DNA from: Tillus elongatus
Lineage: Eukaryota > Arthropoda > Insecta > Coleoptera > Cleridae
DNA: 64,000 bases
Reading direction: 5' to 3'
NCBI GenBank assembly: GCA_964006375.1
Contig: OZ023262.1
Location: 90,003,654 to 90,067,653 of the forward strand
Under the pieces are notes generated by a model, which was given only the letters and a program-made list of their open reading frames with translations, did no database searches and was not told where the DNA came from. Position numbers and translations under genes: made by a program. Below, in pieces: positions 56,617 to 64,000 of this stretch (position 1 is its first letter; each line of letters opens with the position of its first letter).

Positions 56617-58262
56617 CCGAGAATCCCGGCCTTCTTCCTAAAAAACTAGGAAAAGCAAAAAACATTAATAACAAATGGTCCTTTATTCACATCCACGATC
56701 TAGAACCCCTATATATGGAGACACAACAGTTGTTTGACACATATACGGAATTAAACAGAACCATGAGTTCTGAATATAAAAAAGAATTTGCTAATTATCT
56801 TAACGTTTTAAACTTTAATATACAAAATTTAAGAAAAACAGTTAAACGATTATTTTTACATGACAAAATAAATAATATGAGATCGAAAAGAGGTTTAATT
56901 AACGGATTAGGTTCTATATTCAAGTCAATTACAGGTAACCTCGATTCAGAGGATGGAGAAAAAATTAATTTAGTTTTAGATAAACTACAAAGAAAAACTA
57001 AACATAACTACGATCTCATAGAGAAACAAATTTCAATAACACAAAACGCAATTGATATATTTAATGACACAATCTCTTCCTTAAATAGCAACCAGGAAAA
57101 ATTGGCACATCAATTGAGACTATTAGCAGTTGTAATTCACAACGAAAAAATTAACCAAATTACTGAGTATAATAAAACCCTTATTACTGATATTATTATT
57201 CAGTTAAATTTACTTAGTTCAACAACAAATCAAATTTTCCTAGCGACAGAAAATGCAATTATATTTGCTAAACTAAAAACGTTTCACCCTTCCATGATAG
57301 AACCGCAACTATTAGAAGAAGAAATAACTAAAATGTCTAAAGAATTAGTAGAATCAACCTTAGTATATAAAATGGATATTTATAAAAATGAATTTACTAT
57401 TAGAGTTAAAGCTGTTAAACATAATTTTAAAATTATATTTATCTTAGAAATTCCACTTGTTGAATTATCAGAATATGCATACTATCATTTATATTCCTTC
57501 CCCATTTCCTTTGATAATGGATATACCTTTCAAATGATAACACCCCAACACCCATACCTTATAATGAATGACAATCACTATGGCTTTATGGACACTGAAT
57601 GCAAAGAATTGCCAGATGGAATATTTCTCTGCCATCTACCTGAGCTGAACCTACCTCAACAAGATACTTGTGAAACCCAGCTTCTCAAAATACAGAAACC
57701 ATTTAGCAAATGCCAAGCAGAAACATTCAAGTTGTCTTCCTTAAAAATTGAGAAAATCTCCTACAACCAATGGATTGTAATTTCTCCACAAGAAACAGTT
57801 CTGCATCATAATTGCCCACAAGAAGAAAACGTCTTGTCAATTAGAGGCAGCTATATAATCACCGTTCCAAGGGATTGTATTGCCAAAATAAATACGACAA
57901 TACTCAAAAACTACGAAAATACCACTAAGCCAGAACAAATCTTACACATCCCAAGGTTGGACCCAAATACAAACGTCAAAGAAGACATAGAAGATCTTCC
58001 CACCATCCAAATGGATGCAGTTCATCTGGACCGCATGAAGCAAGTCCAGAACGAGTTAGCAAGTTTAAAGTTACATGCCACATCTTTAAAAGAAATTCCG
58101 ATCGAACACACCAGTATATGGACAATTATATTGTATATCATAGTATTTGTGTCAGTCCCAAGTTACATTTACTACAAGTACCATCTAAAAAAGGATAGAA
58201 ACTTAGACGTCATCCCAATGGAAGATATTGAATTGCAGCAACCAATGAGACTTCGCACCTGA
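56558..58262 (+). CDS. env: Errantivirus envelope glycoprotein (Baculo_F type)
   Basis: A membrane fusion protein related to baculovirus F. The frame runs from the acceptor at 56558; an internal ATG at 56715 gives 515 residues, but the conserved N-terminal region (TENPGL and INNKW blocks) lies upstream of it, so translation from the spliced leader ATG is more likely. Seen: a hydrophobic stretch right after the acceptor, a furin-type site RSKR at 56880-56891 followed by a Gly-rich, fusion-peptide-like segment (GLINGLGS), a coiled-coil region after it, six to seven Cys between about residues 295 and 395 of the 515-residue form, a transmembrane segment near 466-488, and a 26-residue basic/acidic tail. 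Intact. Family knowledge: cleavage activates fusion and can allow cell-to-cell spread between germline and soma. Confidence 0.9.
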
Positions 58263-58292
58263 AAACTTCCGTCTTCGCCCGAAGTTTTCTCT

Positions 58293-58304
58293 TATGGAGG
58301 GAGG
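58293..58304 (+). other. Polypurine tract
   Basis: ATGGAGGGAGG directly before the 3' LTR; primer for plus-strand DNA. Confidence 0.85.
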
Positions 58305-58713
58305 AATTATGTTAGTGGAACTTTTACCATTCGTATTATAACGTTATCATATTATTTTGTCTTTAATCAATATACAACAAACACACTTAATTATAATATA
58401 ATTATTAGTACGTGACAATTATAATAGAACTTTCACTATTTTATATTTTATCAAGTTATCAGTAAATTCTAGAATAGCTATTAGTACGTGCCGCGTGATA
58501 TCGCGACACCAACCTTTCACCTATTTACTTAAATGATAATTGTATCTAAATTATTTATTGATTATTGTATTGTATTATATAAACTCAGATTTTGTAAAAC
58601 ACGAGTCAGTCTTGTCCTCAATAAAGTTAGTGTAAAATAACTTGTAGAGCTTGGCTCATTTCTTTATCAAATAAATTAATCTTTTAAAGGGGTAAACTAC
58701 CCCTAATTCGATT
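58305..58713 (+). repeat. 3' LTR
   Basis: 409 bp, matching the 5' LTR base for base as far as I could compare. Confidence 0.95.
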
Positions 58714-58717
58714 AGGG
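58714..58717. repeat. Errantivirus target duplication, right
   Basis: AGGG directly after the 3' LTR, matching 51132-51135. Confidence 0.85.
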
Positions 58718-59047
58718 ATCCCGTATATGACGAGCCAGATTATTCAGGCTGCCCAAAATTATTTTTATTCATTGCTGACAAATTAATAAACTATGTTATT
58801 TATAGTTTCCAGACAATCTGATTAGTTCTGTGACTTGAATACAGGGGTAAAAAATTGAATGCAATTTTGAAATATTCTGAGGCTTTGGTAGGCGAGTTAA
58901 GCAAATTTTCTTATTAGCGAATTATTATAAAGAAAGCTAATTGCGATTTCATCCACCAGTTTTTTCTTGGTCTACCTCTTCCTCTTTTTCCAAGTATATG
59001 TTGGTACAAATTTTATTCTTAAAAAGTTAAATATATGCAACGCAATT

Positions 59048-59052
<5 letters not shown>
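58718..59052. other. Unassigned sequence
   Basis: Flank of the errantivirus insertion; no feature supported. Confidence 0.35.

Positions 59053-59124
<72 letters not shown>
59053..59124. repeat. (AT)n microsatellite
   Basis: About 72 bp, cutting off the 3' end of the mariner gene. Confidence 0.97.
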
Positions 59125-59127
<3 letters not shown>

Positions 59128-59950
59128 TAAGGAGTTAAATCCGGTGATCAAGGGGGGGGGGGGCACTCAATGGCACTTCTACGCCCAATCCATGCTCTGG
59201 AAACTCTCTGTTCAAAAACTCCCTAACACGTTGCGAAAAATGCGGAGGAGCTCCATCTTGTTGAAACACTAACTGATTTTCTTGATAGCGATCATCATTT
59301 TCAACAATGTCAATTAGTAGAGGGTAAACGATATCTTCTAGTAACTCCAAATACGTTTCGCCACTCAAATTGCCATCAAGAAAAATTGTTCCGATTAAAC
59401 GGTCTCAAAAAATGCCAGTCCAGACATTCAATTCCTGTGGAGTTTGAGTGTGGACTTCGTGAAAATATCTTGGATTATTATCTGCCCAATAACGACAATT
59501 ATGACGATTGACTGTAGAGTTTAATAAAAACGTACACTCGTCTGAAAAACAGATATTGAACAGAAAGTTCCCGTTATCAGCTATTCGTGCAGTCATAACT
59601 TTACAAAACTCCAGCCGCCGATCAAAATCATTTTCATTCAGTTGTTGTACAAGATGATATTTATATGAGTGAAATTTATGATGCTTCAATATTCGCTGAG
59701 TAGTTCCTCTTTTTATGTTTGAAACAGTGGCCAATTTTCTCGTGCTCAAAGTTGGGTCTGCAGCAATTTGTCCAAAAACTTTAATCTCAGTACTCTCATT
59801 TCTAACCGGTAATTCACGCTCAGGATCCAGTTTTTTGTTAGCTACTGAACCATTTTGTCTAAACTTTGCAACGAACTCCAAAATGTATTTTCTGTTAACA
59901 TGTCTGTTCGGATTCATTAAACAAATTTGCGGTACGGTTCGCACAGTCAT
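59125..59950 (-). pseudogene. mariner-family transposase, 3' truncated
   Basis: DDE transposase. From ATG 59950: a helix-turn-helix region (YILEFVAKFRQNGSVANKK), then LSTRKLATVSNIKRGTTQRI, first catalytic Asp in FSDECTFLLN (about 59555), LNVWTGI. An in-frame gap at 59405-59369 contains a small frame change; then LSGETYLELLEDI, and the second Asp in FQQDGAPPHFS (about 59250). A run of 12 C (59150-59161) shifts the frame, and the last recognisable residues SPDLTPL in a third frame stop at the (AT)n tract just before the position of the third catalytic Asp. No inverted terminal repeats identified. About 60-70 residues are missing. Confidence 0.87.
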
Positions 59951-60070
59951 CGTTCTTGAAAAAAAGAGTAATTATTTCAACTCTTTCTTCTACAGAATAC
60001 ACCATTGTGAAATTAATTTTCGGTAGTACTATCAGGTATCAAACCGACCGATAAACTGAAATAATAAACC

Positions 60071-60176
60071 GCATTTCTCTCTTTCCGATAAGAAATGGTC
60101 TGATAGTCAATTTGTTGTGTACAAACCAACAAAACATTGACTATCAGCACATTTCTTATCGGAATGAGTGAAATGC
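60071..60176. repeat. Imperfect inverted repeat (hairpin)
   Basis: Arms of about 43 bp (GCATTTCTCTCTTTCCGATA and on; inverse at 60134-60176) around a 20-nt spacer. Located 120 bp upstream of the mariner start, so it may be a separate small MITE or part of that element's end. Confidence 0.78.
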
Positions 60177-60630
<454 letters not shown>

Positions 60631-61060
60631 CCAACAGATAACTCAAACTTGACCACTCAATTACTTTTAGAAAAAATTGCAAAAAACTGCTTGAAAACTT
60701 AATATCTTTTAAATTATTAGAAGTATTGAACTGAAACTTTACAAGCACGTAGATATCATATAAGTGGTTCTAACTACCTACCAAATTTAAACGCAATCGG
60801 TAATTAAATCTTGAGTTACAACTAAATAAAAAATAAATAATATACGATATGACCTGAAATTACCTCTGGATGTCTATAATGTTTTACAAGGTCAGACAGA
60901 TATACCAGGGTTTTAACTAATAGATAACAGAGTCCCATCAAACTCACCCATACATGGCGCTCTCAAATAATGACTGAATTAAAAAATGTCAAACTGCTGT
61001 AACTCAATGGTTTCAAATGGAACATCTGAATTTTGTGTTTCCGAAGTGAAGGGCATAATA
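60631..61060. repeat. Dispersed repeat, forward copy of 23500-23690 reverse
   Basis: TAATATCTTTTAAATTATTAGAAGTA, CACGTAGATATCATA and TCTTGAGTTACAACTAAATA-type blocks; the right part resembles the far end of family B. Confidence 0.55.
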
Positions 61061-61077
61061 ATATAATGTTAAATGAC

Positions 61078-61420
61078 TTATTGTAAAAAAAATGTTTTCG
61101 GATTTTCATGAAAAAATTGTTTGTTAAATTTTATGCAAATTTTTTTGCGACTTTTGTCGAAAAGCTTTTGGGGATTAAATAGCTTAAAAGGTTCATTAGC
61201 CAGGAAAGTTTTTCGGGAACATTTTAAGTTAATTTTCGGAGAATTTTTGTAGATATTCAAACAATAAAGTTATTTCGACGAAATGTGGTACATTGTTTCT
61301 ACTATATAGATTATCCTGGTAACCAAATTTGATGCCTGCTTTCATTAAAAAAACACATGTTTGCTATTAAAAACATTTTAATGAAATTCAGTACCATAAC
61401 GCACTTGCTGCGTCCAGACT
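61078..61420 (-). repeat. MITE copy with one end
   Basis: Ends ACCATAACGCACTTGCTGCG then TCC at 61417; the internal AATGTGGTACATTGTTTCTA block is present. Confidence 0.65.
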
Positions 61421-61429
61421 TTTTAAACA

Positions 61430-61960
61430 GAGCAACTGAAATCACAGTCCCAGCTCTATTACTTCCTTACAGAGAAATATGATATACATTGGTGTGAAGT
61501 TATATAACAAATTGGCAAACAATTTCAAAGACATAGATAGCACCAAGGGTTTTAAGATGCAGGTCAAGAGATTACTCCTTTCAGAACCTGTTATACCGTT
61601 GAGAAATTTTTAAGTGGTAAAAGTGTGACCGGTTAGCCTTTTGATGTTCAAATTTTAGAGTAATGTTATATCTTGGTTTTTTATTTGTTGCTTCATTGTT
61701 TCTTTGACCCTATGTATCAGTGCGTTTTTCAATTTTGTCTCTTGTATAACTTGTGTAATTGTTTAAGATTTTTTGTGCCTTTTAAATTTTAAATCTTAAG
61801 TCTAAGACAGATTTACATATCTATATAGTTGTAGATAGTGGAATTTTCTGTGTGTGTGTTTATCTGATGTATAAAATGGAATAATGTGTAGCTGATATAT
61901 TGCTTTGGCATGCCATGTAAGGTTGATGGTAATAAAGATATTATTATTATTATGTGATTC
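61430..61960 (+). pseudogene. LINE 3' end with (ATT)n tail
   Basis: A second non-LTR family. The frame ending at 61614 reads GVKLYNKLANNFKDIDSTKG then FKMQVKRLLLSEPVI, the C-terminal block after the RT in CR1-type LINEs. A 3' UTR of about 330 bp follows, ending in AATAAAGATATTATTATTAT (61930-61950). Everything 5' is missing. The tail type differs from the poly(A) of the other LINE families here. Confidence 0.75.
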
Positions 61961-62335
61961 TATTATTTTTGCGACTATAAAATTAATAAAAAAAATTATG
62001 AAAATTCGCTGCTACGCACTTGCTGCATAAGGATTTTTTATGTACATAAAGGCCAACTTGTACTTTTTAAATCTTTATATCCATACGCAGCCAAACAAAT
62101 TAAGCTTAAATGATTACGTTCTTGTCTCCGAACAATTTAATTCCCATTATGTTGCCATGTTTGCCACCAAACTCTAGAAGAAAGGAAAGAACAAAATCTA
62201 CAGGAATTTAGCATGTCAAAGTCGCATTTATAAGTGAATCAGACAAGCAGACACTTCCAGACAACTAACATAACTACGGCGTATAGCGGGTAACATAAGG
62301 AATAAATCCTCATTCACGACAGGCCCTAATAAAAG
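61961..62335. other. Repeat end and unassigned sequence
   Basis: A MITE-type end (GCTACGCACTTGCTGC) near 62010; otherwise nothing recognised. Confidence 0.4.
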
Positions 62336-63154
62336 AATAGTAACTGGAGTTGGCAGCTCGTCATAATGAACGTTCCTTTCGAAAACAATACAGAAATGGA
62401 ATTTATCATGACAAGCCGACAGTTTGGCAGCAGCAAATTGATCAAAGCATTTACACAACTTGATTATGTATCCCCCTCTGCTTGCTTGCAGATTTACAAT
62501 TTCATTTTGAAATATTACGAAGCAGGGTTAAATGATGCGTCTGTATTTACCAACAAAGGGGATTGGGAGAATCAATTAAATTCCTGGACGCAGGAAAGTC
62601 ATTATTCTATCGAATTTTCGCATATATTTTGAAGTTTTCAGTATACTTCGACAGCTTTTTTCAAATTTAAATCCAGCTGAAATAAAAAGAGCTAAGTGAG
62701 AAATTAAACATTTGCTGGTGGAAAGACGTACTTACCTTGTCTTACATAAAAAAATCGGGACGCAGCAAGTGTCTTAAAAAAACTGTGTTACAAAACGGTA
62801 TAGCTGCAAAATGGGATAAAGGCAGCTTAAAGAGGTCCAACTAAGCCGTTTCTTCCTCATTTTCCGCTCACATTTCCTTTTTATATTCTTCTCCGCCCAA
62901 CAACCCTATTCACTCTTGGTCCCGTAACTTTCTGATGGGCTGTTTGCAAGATACTCTTCTTATGGTTTGGGCATCCAGAAGGGGCTCGAAGCATATTCCT
63001 GAAAATATTTTTCTGAACATCCCCCCTGTACAAATCTGCAAATTTACCGAAAATTTAATTTTTATTTATAAACGGAATACATCCATGAAATTATAGGTAG
63101 CAGGTAAGTATTTTTACATATTAATGGCTTGAATGATCGGTTTTAATCAACTCA
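62336..63154. other. Unassigned sequence, possibly single-copy
   Basis: Contains an 88-codon plus-strand frame (62366-62632) with no motif I recognise, a MITE-type start at 62758 (GGGACGCAGCAAGTG), and no repeat match for 62800-63150. No gene call made. Confidence 0.35.
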
Positions 63155-63397
63155 ATCGAACCAGTTTCTGCAAACAAAATAACAAAAAAGGTTTTTCAAA
63201 ACATATTTGTAATTTATCTGTGAAGCTCATTCACTCTTTAATTTAGTACCCAGGCTGTGTTTACATAGGTGTTACTATGGTTCAAGATTAAAGATTGTAG
63301 CTTAGTAGGAAATTAAGTTATGGGATTTCAATATTTTTACAGAAACTCTCTACCATAATGTGTTTGCTGCACCCAGACCTTTTTTAACACTTAGTTA
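63155..63397. repeat. Dispersed repeat family C, copy 2 (partial)
   Basis: CGAACCAGTTTCTGCAAACA through a MITE-type end at 63352; lies head to tail with copy 3. Confidence 0.7.

Positions 63398-64000
<603 letters not shown>

Larger units (their letters stand above)
51136..58713 (+). mobile_element. Complete errantivirus-type LTR retrotransposon (gypsy superfamily)
   Basis: 7578 bp with two 409-bp LTRs, primer site, gag, pol and env in order on the plus strand, a purine tract, and AGGG target duplications. All three genes are open. LTRs start AAT and end ATT. The env gene, -1 gag-pol arrangement and tRNA-Ser-like primer site place it with insect errantiviruses. Identical LTRs mean insertion within recent generations; the copy may be able to transpose. 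Confidence 0.95.

Noticed and set aside
62366..62632. 88-codon plus-strand frame
   Set aside because: No motif recognised and an equally long frame on the other strand; may be chance in less AT-rich DNA.

Overview
The window looks like nuclear DNA of an insect (order not resolvable from sequence alone). It is AT-rich and almost entirely built of transposable elements. I see no complete host gene. The support for an insect is an errantivirus with a Baculo_F-type envelope gene and a tRNA-Ser-like primer site, an I-like LINE, Penelope-like elements with a GIY-YIG domain, Tc1/mariner relics and a tRNA-derived SINE, with (AT)n tracts scattered across dispersed repeats.

Layout. 0.9-2.1 kb: minus-strand 5'-truncated LINE carrying its own tiny retroposed insert. 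2.6-5.3 kb: relic of a DNA-virus-like or Polinton-like element, with a broken A32/FtsK-HerA-type packaging ATPase, two broken KilA-N genes, a 20-bp palindromic tandem repeat and a dimeric tandem array. 5.4-6.3 kb: a promoter-like cluster (NRF1-, YY1-, CRE- and CCAAT-like motifs) ending in a consensus splice donor. 6.7-11.9 kb: SINE, MITEs and dispersed repeats. 11.9-17.9 kb: a complete, apparently intact two-ORF I-like LINE on the minus strand with an 11-bp target duplication. 18-33 kb: decayed Penelope, Tc1 and MITE copies, including a 504-bp foldback made of Penelope termini. 33.1-38.5 kb: two more copies of the truncated LINE family. 38.5-51 kb: SINEs, snapback hairpins, a 0.6-kb tandem duplication and a split Penelope relic. 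51.1-58.7 kb: an apparently complete errantivirus (gag, pol, env) with two LTRs that read as identical and a 4-bp target duplication. 59-64 kb: a truncated mariner, a hairpin, a LINE tail and dispersed repeats.

Working together: in the errantivirus, gag and pol are linked by a -1 slippery site and env is probably made from a spliced RNA whose donor lies in the leader. In the I-like LINE, ORF1 (zinc-knuckle RNA binding) and ORF2 (endonuclease, RT, RNase H) are 17 nt apart on one transcript. These two elements look young; almost everything else is decayed. Four GC-richer, repeat-free blocks (10.3, 25.8, 36.7 and 51.0 kb) are the best candidates for conserved host regulatory DNA. There are 24 (AT)n tracts, many at a fixed place inside recurring repeat families.
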